The notes under the pieces: generated by a model
Seen by the model: the letters and a program-made list of their open reading frames with translations, nothing else
What the model was told of the DNA's origin: nothing
Database searches by the model: none
NCBI RefSeq assembly: GCF_002563955.1
Contig: NZ_PDJE01000001.1
Span: forward strand, 2,852,001-2,916,000
DNA from: Paramicrobacterium agarici
GTDB taxonomy: Bacteria > Actinomycetota > Actinomycetes > Actinomycetales > Microbacteriaceae
DNA length: 64,000 bases
Direction of reading: 5' to 3'
Translations under genes and position numbers: made by a program
In this document: positions 1 to 9,151 of the stretch, piece after piece
How the letters are laid out: each line of letters begins with the position of its first letter
How positions within the stretch are numbered: the first letter of the stretch is position 1

Positions 1-1047
1 GTCGCGACAGCATCCGGTCTCTCGGCTCAATACATCACGTTCGCGAGCCTTGTCGGAGCCGGCGACCACATTGTCGCGTCGTCGAGCCTCTACGGCGGGT
101 CGATCACGCAGCTCGACGTGACGCTGCGCCGCTTCGGCGTCGAGACGACGTTCGTGCACTCGACGGATCCGGAAGACTACGCAAGCGCCATCACCGAGCG
201 CACGAAGGCGATCTTCGCCGAGACCATCGCCAACCCCTCGGGCGAGATCGCCGACATCGCGGGGCTCGCCGACGTCGCCCACGCGCACGACATTCCGCTC
301 ATCATCGACTCGACCATCGCGACGCCGTACCTCAACCGGCCCATCGAGTGGGGCGCCGACATCGTCACGCACTCAGCCACCAAGTTTCTCGGCGGCCACG
401 GCACGACAATGGGCGGTCTCGTCGTCGAGTCCGGCCGGTTCACGTACTCGCGCGAGAAGTTCCCGCTGTTCCACGAGCCCGTGCACACGTACGGCGACCT
501 GCAGTGGGCCGGCAACTTCGGCGAGTACGCGTTTCTCACGCGGCTGCGGGCCGAGCAGCTGCGTGACATCGGACCCGCGCTCTCGGCAACGAGCGCGCAG
601 CAGCTCGCGCAGGGCATTGAGACGCTGCCGTTCCGCATGAGCGCCCACGTGCAGAACGCCCGTGCCGTCGCCGAGTGGCTCGAGCACGACGATCGCGTGG
701 AGGCCGTGTACTGGGCAGGACTCGAGAGCCACCCGCACCACGATCGCGCGCAGAAGTATCTGCCACTCGGACCGAGCTCGGTGTTCAGTTTCGTCGTCGC
801 GGGCGGCCGCGCAGTCGGGCAGAAGCTCATCGAATCGGTCAACCTCGCCAGCCACGTCGCCAATATCGGCGATACCAAGACGCTCATCATTCATCCCGGC
901 TCGACGACTCACGCGCAGCTCACCGAAGAACAGCTGACGGATGCTGGCGTGCAGCCAGGCCTCATCAGACTGAGCGTCGGCATCGAAGACGCCGACGACA
1001 TCATCTACGACCTCGATCAGGCGCTCAGCCGGGCAGTGGAGGCATGA
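1..1047 (+). CDS. metY: O-acetylhomoserine/O-acetylserine sulfhydrylase, 3' part
   Basis: The reading frame is open from base 1 and gives 348 residues, so roughly the first 90 residues of a normal ~440-residue enzyme lie outside the window. It is a fold-type I PLP enzyme of Cys/Met metabolism that makes homocysteine (or cysteine) from the O-acetylated amino acid and sulfide in the cytoplasm. The fragment opens with ATASGLSAQ, the family's cofactor-phosphate segment, and carries SATKFLGGHG with the PLP-binding lysine at bases 382-384. The C-terminal IRLSVGIED block is also typical. The stop overlaps the start of the CoA-binding protein gene (ATGA), so the two are probably translationally coupled. 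That neighbour pair is common in actinobacteria. Confidence 0.93.
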   Translation, partial: VATASGLSAQYITFASLVGAGDHIVASSSLYGGSITQLDVTLRRFGVETTFVHSTDPEDYASAITERTKAIFAETIANPSGEIADIAGLADVAHAHDIPLIIDSTIATPYLNRPIEWGADIVTHSATKFLGGHGTTMGGLVVESGRFTYSREKFPLFHEPVHTYGDLQWAGNFGEYAFLTRLRAEQLRDIGPALSATSAQQLAQGIETLPFRMSAHVQNARAVAEWLEHDDRVEAVYWAGLESHPHHDRAQKYLPLGPSSVFSFVVAGGRAVGQKLIESVNLASHVANIGDTKTLIIHPGSTTHAQLTEEQLTDAGVQPGLIRLSVGIEDADDIIYDLDQALSRAVEA

Positions 1048-1631
1048 CCATGACAGAGGACACCGCACGTGACACCGACGTCGTCACCCTGCAGAACGGA
1101 CTCAGCTGCGAGATGCCCGCGGACTCGCCGCTCGCCAAGCTGCTGAAGTCGCAGCGTACGTGGATCGGTCCCGATGCGAAACAGCGCCTCGCGATCCTCA
1201 AGGCGGCGAAGTCCGTCGCGATCGTCGGCGCCTCGGCGAACCCGGCGCGGGCAAGCTACTTCGTCGGCACGTACCTGCAGCAGTCGAGTGACTACACGCT
1301 GTACTTCGTGAACCCACGCGCAGACGAGATTCTCGGCGAGAAGGCGTACCCCGACCTCGCGTCTCTTCCCGAGACCCCGGACATCGCCGTGGTGTTTCGC
1401 AAGGCGAGCGACATTCCGCAGGTCGTCGATGACGTTGTCGCAGCGGGCATCGAGACGATCTGGGTGCAGCTGGGCATCTGGAACGAAGAGGCCGCGTACG
1501 ACGGCGAGAAGAAGGGGCTCACGGTCGTCATGGACCGCTGCATCAAGGTCGAGCACGCACGATTCCACGGCAAGCTCAACCTCTTCGGGTTCGACACAGG
1601 AGTGATCTCGTCGAAGAAGGGCCTCCGCTAG
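1044..1631 (+). CDS. CoA-binding domain protein (YccU-like)
   Basis: This gene encodes a 195-residue single-domain protein with a Rossmann-type CoA-binding fold. The nucleotide loop VAIVGASANPARAS lies near residues 53-66, followed by the family's YFVNPRADEILGEKAYPDL block and a C-terminal MDRCIKVEHARF segment. Relatives bind CoA, but their reaction is not known. The start at 1044 is supported by GGAGG at 1038-1042 and by the ATGA overlap with metY; a second ATG at 1050 is also possible. Its stop codon shares the palindrome CTAG with the stop of the convergent methyltransferase gene. A sulfur-metabolism role is inferred only from the coupling to metY. Confidence 0.85.
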   Translation: MTMTEDTARDTDVVTLQNGLSCEMPADSPLAKLLKSQRTWIGPDAKQRLAILKAAKSVAIVGASANPARASYFVGTYLQQSSDYTLYFVNPRADEILGEKAYPDLASLPETPDIAVVFRKASDIPQVVDDVVAAGIETIWVQLGIWNEEAAYDGEKKGLTVVMDRCIKVEHARFHGKLNLFGFDTGVISSKKGLR

Positions 1632-2221
1632 CGCGGCGCATCACTCTCGGGGCACCGCGCGATCACGTGGAACACGTGCCAGTGCTTCGGCCCGTCGAAC
1701 GAGCGGCCCTCGCGCTCGTCTTCGTCGAGCAGAAGCGTCTCGAGTCCCCATAGCATCCGCTCTACGTCATTGTGCGTGTGAAAGGTCATTCCAGGTGTTC
1801 CCGCCCACTTATCACGCACGCCGAAGAACTCGACGGCGAGCAGTCCTCCCGGTCGAAGACACGTGCGGATCGCTCCCCACAGCGCATCGAAGTGCGAGGG
1901 CGGGCAGAACGGAAGCGAAAAGCCGGCGAAGACCAGATCGGATGCTGGCAGCTCGCTGATGTGCGCAAAGTCGCGGCGCTCGGGCGTGACACCCTCGACG
2001 CCGTCGAGCCGGGCGCGCAGTCCAGAGTCGCCATCGATCGCCGTGACGCGCCATCCGCGTGACGCGAGCTCTCGCGATTCGAGCCCGTCGCCCGCGCCGA
2101 GATCGACCGCCTCGCCCGGCTGCCGCTCGCCCCAGTGCTCGAGCGCCGCAAGCAGGTTCTTGCGCGGTTCCCTGCCGGCCATTGCGGCGTAGTAGGCATC
2201 CCAGTCGAACGTCGGCGTCAT
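1628..2221 (-). CDS. Class I SAM-dependent methyltransferase
   Basis: The 197-residue protein begins MTPTFDWDAYY. It carries SAM motif I as AVDLGAGDGLESRELASRG, an acidic residue after strand 2 (VTAIDGDSG), and the motif IV/post-I region DLVFAGFSLPFCP. The fold is that of small-molecule methyltransferases related to the TehB/UbiE groups, but the substrate cannot be told from sequence. Longer in-frame starts exist upstream to 2359, but they would run through the promoter region of the divergent regulator, so 2221 is preferred. The gene is convergent with the CoA-binding gene, sharing the CTAG stop. Confidence 0.8.
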   Translation of the reverse strand: MTPTFDWDAYYAAMAGREPRKNLLAALEHWGERQPGEAVDLGAGDGLESRELASRGWRVTAIDGDSGLRARLDGVEGVTPERRDFAHISELPASDLVFAGFSLPFCPPSHFDALWGAIRTCLRPGGLLAVEFFGVRDKWAGTPGMTFHTHNDVERMLWGLETLLLDEDEREGRSFDGPKHWHVFHVIARCPESDAPR

Positions 2222-2262
2222 AGCACCATGCTCGCACGAGGTGGCGACACTACACTTGCCTC

Positions 2263-5200
2263 GTGGGCGAGGGCGAGAACGGTGCGGCACAATCGGTGCG
2301 CGTCCGCGTGCTCGGCCCCGTTCTTGTCGACGGTGCCCCCGTCGCGGGGCTGCTGCCACGCCGCCTCATTGCGGCACTCGCGCTCGCGTCCCCGCTCGTC
2401 GCCAGCAGCCAGAGGCTGATCGACGACGTCTGGGGCGACGACCCTCCCGACCGGCCGCGCGCCGCGCTGCAGACGCTCGTGTCGCGTGTTCGGCGACTGC
2501 TCGGCGCCGACGCCATCGCATCCGGGCCGGCCGGCTACCGACTGACCATCGGCACAGACCTCGATGTCGCCCGGAACGCAACGCAGCCCAGCGACCTCGA
2601 GCACGCGCTGGCCCTGTGGCACGGCGACCCGGGCGACGATCTCGGCGATGCGCCGGTCGCCGACCGCTTGACTGTGCAGGCCGACGCGCTGCGCGGCAGC
2701 ATCCTTCGTGCCCGTGCACGCTCGCTTCTCGACGACGCACGTGTCGACGAGGCGACGGCCGCGCTCACGCCGCTCGTCGACGCGTCGCCGCTTGATGAAG
2801 AATCGGCTGTGCTGCTCATGCGCGCGCACACGGCGGCCGGCCGTCGCGTCGATGCCCTCGCGGTCTTCGCCCGCCTGCGCGGCGCTCTGTCGGAGACACT
2901 CGGCACGACGCCGGGCAGCGACGCCGTCGAGCTCAACACTCAGCTGCTGCGCGATGATTCGCCGCAGCGCAGACGCATTGGCGTGCGGTCTCGCCGCACG
3001 CCGCTCGTCGGCCGCGACGACGACATCGCCGCCGTCGAAGCCGCGGTTGCGTCACACCGTCTCACGACCATCCTCGGCGTTGGCGGACTCGGCAAGACGA
3101 GCCTCGCCGCCGAAGTCGCCGGCCGATCGACAGCACCCGTGACCGTGCTCGTCGAGCTCGCCCCGGCGACGAATCCCGACGACGTCATGCTCACGATCGC
3201 GACGACGCTCGGCATCCGCACCGTGAGTTCGACCACCCGCCTCTCCGATCCCCTCGTGCGCACCGACCTGCGCTCGCGTGTGATCACGATGCTGGCCGAA
3301 CGCGACACGCTCCTCGTTCTCGACAACTGCGAGCACCTCGTCGCCACGATCGCCGGGATCACCGACGATCTGCTCGCGGCCGTCGCATCGCTGCGCATCG
3401 TGGCGACGAGCCGGTCACCGCTCGCGATCGAGGGCGAGCAGGTCTTTGTGCTTCGGCCGCTCGCGATAACGGATGCTGCGGGCGCGGGCCCTGCCGTCAC
3501 GCTGTTTCTGGAGCGAGCGCGTGCCGTGCGCCCAAACGCCGAGCTCGACCGTGCCACCGTCGCGCGCATCTGCGAGAGCCTCGACGGGCTTCCGCTCGCG
3601 ATCGAACTCGCCGCCGCGCGCGTGCGCTCCATGTCGCTCGACGACATCGAGCGGCGCCTGCGCGATCGATTCGCCCTGCTCACCGCCGTGGACCGCTCCG
3701 CGCCCGAACGGCATCGCACCCTCTTCGCGGTGATCGACTGGAGCTGGAAGCTGCTCGACGCTCACCAGCGGCGCGTCATGCGACGCCTCGCGCTCTTCGC
3801 CGACGGTTTCACCGCGGATGCTGCGGCGATCGTTGCCGGCGACGGCTCCGATGTGCTCGACGACCTCGACGCGCTCGTCATGCAGTCGCTCGTGCAGGTG
3901 AGCGACGAGAACGGCACGGCCCGCTACCGCCTGCTCGAGACCGTGAGCGAGTTCGCACGGGATCGGCTCGACGACGCGGGCGAACGGGCTCAGATCGAAG
4001 AACGCCACTTCGCGTGGGCAACCGATCTCGCGCTCCGCATCTTCGGCAACACGATCGGCCCGCGCCAGGTCGAGACCATGCGCATCGCCCGCGCCGAGCG
4101 CGAGAACCTCATTGCGACGCTGCGCCACGCCATCACGGGTCGCCGGAGCGACGACGTCTACGCCCTGTTCGGCGCGCTGAGTGCACTGTGGATGATGCGC
4201 GGTGAGCACGAGGAGATCATGGCGTTCGGCGCGGATGTGCTCGCAGCATCCTCCCCTCGCGAGATCCCCGCGCACATTGCCGACGCCGCGGGGTTCGGGC
4301 TCGCGCTCATCGCCGTGGTCTCCGGTCTCGCGGGCATGCGCCACGCCACCTATCCGGCGTTGTCGCGCGTGCGGCGTCTCACCCGTGCCGGCTCGATCAC
4401 CGATGCCCGCACGCTCATCGTCACCGAGCTGTTCTCGTGGCGCATTCCCGACAGCCACGAGGCGATCGACGCTGTGCTGGGCCGGGTCGACGAGCTCACG
4501 GCCTCGCGCGACGACATGACGTCTGCGTGTGCGGCGATGCTCGGCGCGAACGTTCTCGAGAACATCGGCGAGTGCGACCGTGCCATCGAGCTTGCGCGAA
4601 CGGCGTCGGCACGTGCGGCGCGGCTCGAAGACCCGTGGCTCATGGGCTACGCGGCGCTGCTGCTCGCGCAGCTGTATGGCGAGACGGGCCGCATCGAACA
4701 GTGTGCGCGCTGGGCCACGGCCGCTCGCAAGCACCTCGCGCTCATCGATTCGAATCAAGACGCCGAGCAGACCGAGTGGGTGCTGACGCTCGCGCGCATT
4801 CGTGCGGGCGACGCCGGTCCGCACGAGCTGCTCGCGGTGAGAGACGACAGCGTTTCGCCCGAGACGAGCTCGATGCTGCTCTCGCTGCACGCCGAGATCG
4901 CCCTCGCGGCGGGCGACGCCGCCGGGGCGCGAGCGGTCTTCGAGGAGTGCCTCACGATGCTCCGGTCGGTCGGGGCCCGCTCGGCATCGTGGTCGCTGCT
5001 CGTTCAGGCCGCCCTCGTCGCGACATTGCAGTCGATCGAGGGAGCAGGCGACGACCTGGAGCGCGAGGTGGCCCGGCTGGCGACGCGCATCAGGGTCATG
5101 CGTCGAGTGCGGCGCTGGGGCGTCGATCAGCCCGTCGTCGGTGCGGGAATAGTGGCGCTCGGATCTTTCGCGCTTGGCCGCTCGGCGACCGCGAACGTGG

Positions 5201-5427
5201 GCCTGCAGCTCGTCGCGCTTGCCGAGGCGATGAGCTACCGCCGAGACTTCTCGGTGCTGAACCTCGAGAGCATTCTGTCTCGTGCCGCAGAAGCATGCGG
5301 GGCGGATGCTGTCGCCACAGCCCGCGCCGACGCCGCCGGCCTTCGCCCACTCGACCGCGTCGAACGCGCGACCGAGCTTCTCGACGACCTGGCTCGCGCG
5401 CGGCGCCGCGTCACGAGCAGCACGTGA
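2263..5427 (+). CDS. AfsR/BTAD-family regulator with NB-ARC-like ATPase and TPR region
   Basis: A 1054-residue cytoplasmic transcription regulator with a GTG start. In order it shows an OmpR-type winged helix (about 10-90; VRVLGPVLVDG, then VSRVRRLLG), a bacterial transcriptional activation domain (about 95-235), and an STAND/NB-ARC-type ATPase (about 245-500). The ATPase has the P-loop GVGGLGKTS near residue 272, Walker B LLVLDNCEHL near 350, sensor VATSRSPL and the GLPLAIELAAARV motif. A long helical TPR-like part follows to the end. This is the architecture of SARP-type regulators that control secondary metabolism or transport. No target is linked to it directly, but the drrA promoter at 9152-9180 has 11-bp-spaced heptamers of the kind SARPs bind. 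The C-terminal coding sequence runs into a short repeat and hairpin. Confidence 0.88.
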   Translation: MGEGENGAAQSVRVRVLGPVLVDGAPVAGLLPRRLIAALALASPLVASSQRLIDDVWGDDPPDRPRAALQTLVSRVRRLLGADAIASGPAGYRLTIGTDLDVARNATQPSDLEHALALWHGDPGDDLGDAPVADRLTVQADALRGSILRARARSLLDDARVDEATAALTPLVDASPLDEESAVLLMRAHTAAGRRVDALAVFARLRGALSETLGTTPGSDAVELNTQLLRDDSPQRRRIGVRSRRTPLVGRDDDIAAVEAAVASHRLTTILGVGGLGKTSLAAEVAGRSTAPVTVLVELAPATNPDDVMLTIATTLGIRTVSSTTRLSDPLVRTDLRSRVITMLAERDTLLVLDNCEHLVATIAGITDDLLAAVASLRIVATSRSPLAIEGEQVFVLRPLAITDAAGAGPAVTLFLERARAVRPNAELDRATVARICESLDGLPLAIELAAARVRSMSLDDIERRLRDRFALLTAVDRSAPERHRTLFAVIDWSWKLLDAHQRRVMRRLALFADGFTADAAAIVAGDGSDVLDDLDALVMQSLVQVSDENGTARYRLLETVSEFARDRLDDAGERAQIEERHFAWATDLALRIFGNTIGPRQVETMRIARAERENLIATLRHAITGRRSDDVYALFGALSALWMMRGEHEEIMAFGADVLAASSPREIPAHIADAAGFGLALIAVVSGLAGMRHATYPALSRVRRLTRAGSITDARTLIVTELFSWRIPDSHEAIDAVLGRVDELTASRDDMTSACAAMLGANVLENIGECDRAIELARTASARAARLEDPWLMGYAALLLAQLYGETGRIEQCARWATAARKHLALIDSNQDAEQTEWVLTLARIRAGDAGPHELLAVRDDSVSPETSSMLLSLHAEIALAAGDAAGARAVFEECLTMLRSVGARSASWSLLVQAALVATLQSIEGAGDDLEREVARLATRIRVMRRVRRWGVDQPVVGAGIVALGSFALGRSATANVGLQLVALAEAMSYRRDFSVLNLESILSRAAEACGADAVATARADAAGLRPLDRVERATELLDDLARARRRVTSST

Positions 5428-5437
5428 TGCGTCACGA

Positions 5438-5459
5438 GCGGCACGCGATCACGTGCCGC
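5438..5459. terminator. Hairpin between convergent genes (possible bidirectional terminator)
   Basis: GCGGCACG (5438-5445) and CGTGCCGC (5452-5459) form a perfect 8-bp stem with a 6-base loop. It lies just after the regulator stop and overlaps the antiporter stop codon. There is no clear U-tract. The segment GCACG is also part of a short direct repeat (CGTCACGAGC at 5409 and 5430). Confidence 0.45.
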
Positions 5460-7176
5460 CGCGCAGCTCGACGCTGATCTGCTCGGCGTCGAGAACATCG
5501 AGGGCGCCGGCGAGCGTCTCTGACGAGAACGTTCCCTCATCGCGCACCCGCAGCAGGGCGTCGCGCTGCGCCGTGATGATCTGCACGGCGTCGGCCTTGC
5601 GCCCCTCTGCCGCAGCGGCGCCTCGCTCTGCCGTCGCGGTGTCGTTGAGCAGGGTGCTCAGCTGCCGGCGCTCGTCGTCGGCGAGACCTGCCGGCTCGGG
5701 CCGCGGCTTAACGCGGGCGATGAGCCACGACAGCGTTCCGCCCTGCAGCAGCAGCGAGACGGCGGCCACGAGAAACGCGATGAGAACGAGCGTCGAGCGA
5801 TGCGGGGTCTCGGCGGGAAAGGTCTGCGCCGCCGCCACGGTCACGGCACCGCGCATGCCCGCCCACACGACGACGGTGCCCTCGCGCCAGCCGATCGGCC
5901 GCTCGAGAAAGTAGTCGAAGTCGGCGACGGCGCGCGTAATGCGCGTGCGCAGCCGCTCGATGCGCTGCGCGGCCCGTGCGCCGAGCGGGGGCCGCGGAAT
6001 CTCGGCAGGGCCATGCTTCTGCCCGCGGCGAAACCCGTCTGCTGCCGCGGCACGAATATCGTCGGGTCGAATCGCGCCAGGCGCTCCCCCGTCTGGCTGC
6101 ACCCCAGATGCAAGACGGGCGTCTCGCTCGTCGAAGCGCTGCTTGATGATCTTCATGCGCGGCCGCATCACCTCGTGTCGTCGGGCGCGCCGCTGCAGGG
6201 ACTGCACCAGGAGCGACACGTAGCCGCTGCGCACGGCGATCGTGAGCACGAGGCCGCCGAGCGCGACGAGAACGGCAGGCAGCACGCCGTCGTGATCGGC
6301 GATGACGTCTCCCACAATGCCCGTAAGTTCGAGGCCCAGCAGCAGAAACACGGCGCTCTCGAGCAGCAGCTCGATGGTGCGCCAGTTCTGCTGCTCGGCG
6401 ATACGGTGCCACGGCTTGAGCCGTTTGACTGCGCCGCGCCCGGTGACAAGGCCCGCGACGACGGCCGCCACGAGTCCCGAGGCGCCGAGCATCTCGGCGG
6501 GAATCGACGCGATGAACGGGATCGTGAACGAGATGACAGTGCTCACGGTGGCGTCAGAGACGCGCGAGCGTACGACGAGGTTGAGCCAGCCCACGATCGC
6601 GCCAATCGCCGTCGCCACGAGAATCGCGTAGGCGAAGTCGCCCAGCACGCCCCAGAACGAGACGGATGCTGCGGCACCGGCGATCGCCGTTCGCAGCATC
6701 ACGAGCGCTGTCGCGTCGTTCAGAAGGCTCTCTCCCTCGAGCATCGTCACGATGCGCGGCGAGACGCCGAGCCCCTTGACGATCGACGTCGCGACAGCAT
6801 CAGTCGGACTCACGACCGCGCCGAGAGCGATGCCCCACGCGAGCGAGATGCCGGGAATCACCCACCAGAAGAACAGTCCGAGAACGATGCTGCTCACCAC
6901 GACAAGGGCGACCGACAGCCCGCTGATCGCCGTGAACTCGCGGCGAAAGTCGAGCGAGGGCATCGACACCGACGCCGAGTAGAGCAGCGGCGGCAGCACG
7001 CCGGCGAGAATCCACTCGGGGTCGATCTCGATGGTGGGAACGGCGGGAACGAGCGTCACGCCGATGCCGAGCAGCACAAGAAGCAGCGGTGCGGCGACGC
7101 CGAGTCGCGGGGCGAACGTTGTCGCCGCCGCGATGACGAGTAGTGCCAGAACCGCGACGATCAGAATCGTCTCCAT
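5449..7176 (-). CDS. CPA1-family Na+/H+ antiporter
   Basis: A 575-residue integral membrane protein that exchanges Na+ (or another monovalent cation) for protons across the plasma membrane. It starts METILIVAVLALLV and has about a dozen hydrophobic segments. The signature ion-site sequences are SPTDAVATSIVKG and EGESLLNDATALV near residues 130-170. The C-terminal third holds a hydrophilic cytoplasmic tail rich in charged residues, interrupted by the segment GAVTVAAAQTFP. The start at 7176 is preferred because GGGGGAG lies 8 bases upstream in the transcript; longer frames to 7350 would include the inverted repeat at 7227-7297. The gene stands alone. Confidence 0.9.
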   Translation of the reverse strand: METILIVAVLALLVIAAATTFAPRLGVAAPLLLVLLGIGVTLVPAVPTIEIDPEWILAGVLPPLLYSASVSMPSLDFRREFTAISGLSVALVVVSSIVLGLFFWWVIPGISLAWGIALGAVVSPTDAVATSIVKGLGVSPRIVTMLEGESLLNDATALVMLRTAIAGAAASVSFWGVLGDFAYAILVATAIGAIVGWLNLVVRSRVSDATVSTVISFTIPFIASIPAEMLGASGLVAAVVAGLVTGRGAVKRLKPWHRIAEQQNWRTIELLLESAVFLLLGLELTGIVGDVIADHDGVLPAVLVALGGLVLTIAVRSGYVSLLVQSLQRRARRHEVMRPRMKIIKQRFDERDARLASGVQPDGGAPGAIRPDDIRAAAADGFRRGQKHGPAEIPRPPLGARAAQRIERLRTRITRAVADFDYFLERPIGWREGTVVVWAGMRGAVTVAAAQTFPAETPHRSTLVLIAFLVAAVSLLLQGGTLSWLIARVKPRPEPAGLADDERRQLSTLLNDTATAERGAAAAEGRKADAVQIITAQRDALLRVRDEGTFSSETLAGALDVLDAEQISVELRGGT

Positions 7177-7226
7177 CGCATCGCTCCCCCTTTCCCCTCG
7201 ATACTGCCACTCACGGATATGCACAA

Positions 7227-7297
7227 ATTCGGAAATCTCAGGCGACACGCCGTGGGGAAAGCGCCATCCACGGCGTGTCGCGTCTAATTTTCCGAAT
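7227..7297. repeat. 71-bp imperfect inverted repeat, probable terminator of the drrAB-like operon
   Basis: The inner arms GCGACACGCCGTGG (7242-7255) and CCACGGCGTGTCGC (7268-7281) are perfect 14-bp complements around a 12-base loop. The outer arms ATTCGGAAA (7227-7235) and TTTCCGAAT (7289-7297) add 9 more pairs, with 6- and 7-base internal mismatched segments between. It starts 13 bases after the permease stop on the transcribed (minus) strand and 50 bases before the antiporter start. It could be a strong terminator, an operator for the antiporter, or a small mobile repeat. Confidence 0.7.
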
Positions 7298-7309
7298 GAA
7301 CGGTAGGGC

Positions 7310-8134
7310 TCAGGCCTTGCGCATGTACGCCCGCACGGTGAGCGGCGCAAACACCACCACGATCACCGCGGCGCCCACGAGCGAGATCAGCAGATCGCTG
7401 CCGACTGTGCCGGTGTTCGCGAGATCGCGCACGGCCGTGACCAGGTGCGAGATGGGGTTCACCCGCACAAAGCCCTGCAGCCACCCGGGGAGCGTGTCGA
7501 TGGGCACGAATGCGTTCGACAGGAACGTCAGTGGAAACAGAATGATCATCGAGATGCCCTGAACGCTGGATGCTGTGCGCGCGATGACGCCGAAGAACGC
7601 GAAGATCCAGCTGATCGCCCACGCGCACACGATCACCGCGAGTCCCGCGAGAACCACGCCGCCGATTCCGCCGTCGGCACGCCACCCCATGATGAAACCC
7701 ATCACGAACGTGAGCGTCGTCGCGATCGTGTAGCGCACCGTGTCGGCGAGCAGTGCTCCGGCAAGCGGGGCAATGCGAGCGATCGGCAGCGACCGGAAGC
7801 GGTCGAACACGCCCTTGTCCATGTCTTCGCGCAGTTGTACGCCCGTGACGACAGACGTGGTGATCACGGTCTGCACGAGGATGCCGGGAATGATCACCGG
7901 AAGGTAGCTCTCAACGTCGCCCGAGATGGCGCCGCCGAAAATGTACGTGAACATCAGGGTGAAGATGATCGGCTGAATGGTCACGTCGATGAGCTGCTCG
8001 GGGGTGCGCCTGATCTTGAGGAGGCCGCGGCGGGCCATCGACAGCGAGTGCGAGACGGTGTCGGCGAGGCTGATCGTGTTCGACAGCGTCTGCGTGGGCA
8101 GAGCCGAGGTGGGGTGAGCGGATGCTGTGGTCAT
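7310..8134 (-). CDS. ABC-2 type exporter permease (DrrB family)
   Basis: A 274-residue membrane protein with about six transmembrane segments. The family sequence RRTPEQLIDVTIQPIIFTLMF lies near residues 40-60. A second conserved stretch, DMDKGVFDRFRSLPIARIAP, lies near residues 105-125 and is typical of DrrB-like subunits. It forms the membrane part of an efflux pump with the ATPase encoded just upstream. Its start overlaps the ATPase stop (ATGA), so the two are translationally coupled. DrrAB-type pumps export drugs or lipids; the cargo here is unknown. Confidence 0.9.
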   Translation of the reverse strand: MTTASAHPTSALPTQTLSNTISLADTVSHSLSMARRGLLKIRRTPEQLIDVTIQPIIFTLMFTYIFGGAISGDVESYLPVIIPGILVQTVITTSVVTGVQLREDMDKGVFDRFRSLPIARIAPLAGALLADTVRYTIATTLTFVMGFIMGWRADGGIGGVVLAGLAVIVCAWAISWIFAFFGVIARTASSVQGISMIILFPLTFLSNAFVPIDTLPGWLQGFVRVNPISHLVTAVRDLANTGTVGSDLLISLVGAAVIVVVFAPLTVRAYMRKA

Positions 8135-9111
8135 GCGTGTGCTCCTTCGATTTCGTCGTCTGCCGCCTGCGTCGCGTGACCCGTGATCGCGAGGAACACC
8201 TCGTCGAGGGTCGGCTTCTGGACGCTCATTTCGGCGAGGTGGATGCCGCGGGAGCGGAGGTCGATCAGCAGGTCGGCGACCCGGTCGGCGTCGTGCATCG
8301 GCACAGTGATGGTGCCGCCCGAGAGGGACGGTGCGCCGCGGAACTGCAGCACGTCGCGCATCGCCTGCACGGCAGCATCCGTGTCACTCTGATCGACGAG
8401 TCGCACCTGGAGCGCCGATGTGCCGACAGAGGCCTTGAGCTCGTCTGCCGTGCCCTCGGCGACCACGCGGCCGGTGTCGATCACGGCGATGCGGTCGGCG
8501 AGCTGGTCGGCCTCGTCAAGGTACTGGGTCGTGAGCAACACGGTGGAGCCCTGCGCGACGAGGCGGCGGATCGTATCCCACATCTGGTTGCGCGTGCGCG
8601 GGTCGAGGCCCGTCGTCGGCTCGTCGAGAAAGATGAGCGGGGGCCGCGCGATGAGGCTCGCGGCGAGGTCGAGGCGGCGTCGCATTCCACCCGAGAACTT
8701 CTTTAGCGGGCGGGTGGCGGCATCGGTGAGTGAGAACTCCTCGAGCAGATCGCCAGCCGTGCGCTTCGCCTCACGGCCGCTCAGTCCGAGCAGCCTGCCG
8801 AAGAGCACGAGGTTCTCTGTCGCGCTGAGCGACTCGTCGACAGAGGCGTACTGCCCCGTGACGCCGATGAGCTGCCGCACGATGCCGGCGTCGTGCTGCA
8901 CGTCGAATCCGAAGATGCGGGCGCTGCCGGCATCCGGACGCAGCAGCGTCGCGAGCATGCTGATGGTTGTTGTCTTTCCAGCTCCGTTGGGGCCGAGAAC
9001 TCCGTAGACGGTTCCGGCCTGCACAGCGAGATCGACGCCGTCGACGGCGCGGTTGGTGCCGAAGACCTTGACGAGTCCTGTCGCGTCGACGGCGAGTTCA
9101 GTGGATGGCAT
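8131..9111 (-). CDS. ABC exporter ATP-binding protein (DrrA family)
   Basis: A 326-residue cytoplasmic ATPase. It has Walker A GPNGAGKTTT near residue 40, the signature KKFSGGMRRRLDLA, Walker B LIFLDEPTTGLD, and the DrrA-type C-terminal region that follows the nucleotide-binding domain. The start at 9111 (MPSTELAVDATGL) is chosen because AAAGGAAC precedes it by a normal distance; in-frame codons further up lack this. It drives the DrrB-like permease with which it overlaps by 4 bases. Three 11-bp-spaced heptamers lie 41-69 bases upstream of the start and may be a regulator site. Confidence 0.9.
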   Translation of the reverse strand: MPSTELAVDATGLVKVFGTNRAVDGVDLAVQAGTVYGVLGPNGAGKTTTISMLATLLRPDAGSARIFGFDVQHDAGIVRQLIGVTGQYASVDESLSATENLVLFGRLLGLSGREAKRTAGDLLEEFSLTDAATRPLKKFSGGMRRRLDLAASLIARPPLIFLDEPTTGLDPRTRNQMWDTIRRLVAQGSTVLLTTQYLDEADQLADRIAVIDTGRVVAEGTADELKASVGTSALQVRLVDQSDTDAAVQAMRDVLQFRGAPSLSGGTITVPMHDADRVADLLIDLRSRGIHLAEMSVQKPTLDEVFLAITGHATQAADDEIEGAHA

Positions 9112-9151
9112 TCCTGTTCCTTTCATCGCAGAACAAGAATGTGCCCGCGCA

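Noticed and set aside
3415..4890. Long antisense frame of 491 codons
   Set aside because: It lies wholly opposite the BTAD regulator gene, is rich in arginine, glycine and histidine, and has no domain. It is a by-product of the high GC.
5800..7143. 447-codon frame opposite the antiporter
   Set aside because: Low-complexity charged translation antisense to a clear membrane protein.
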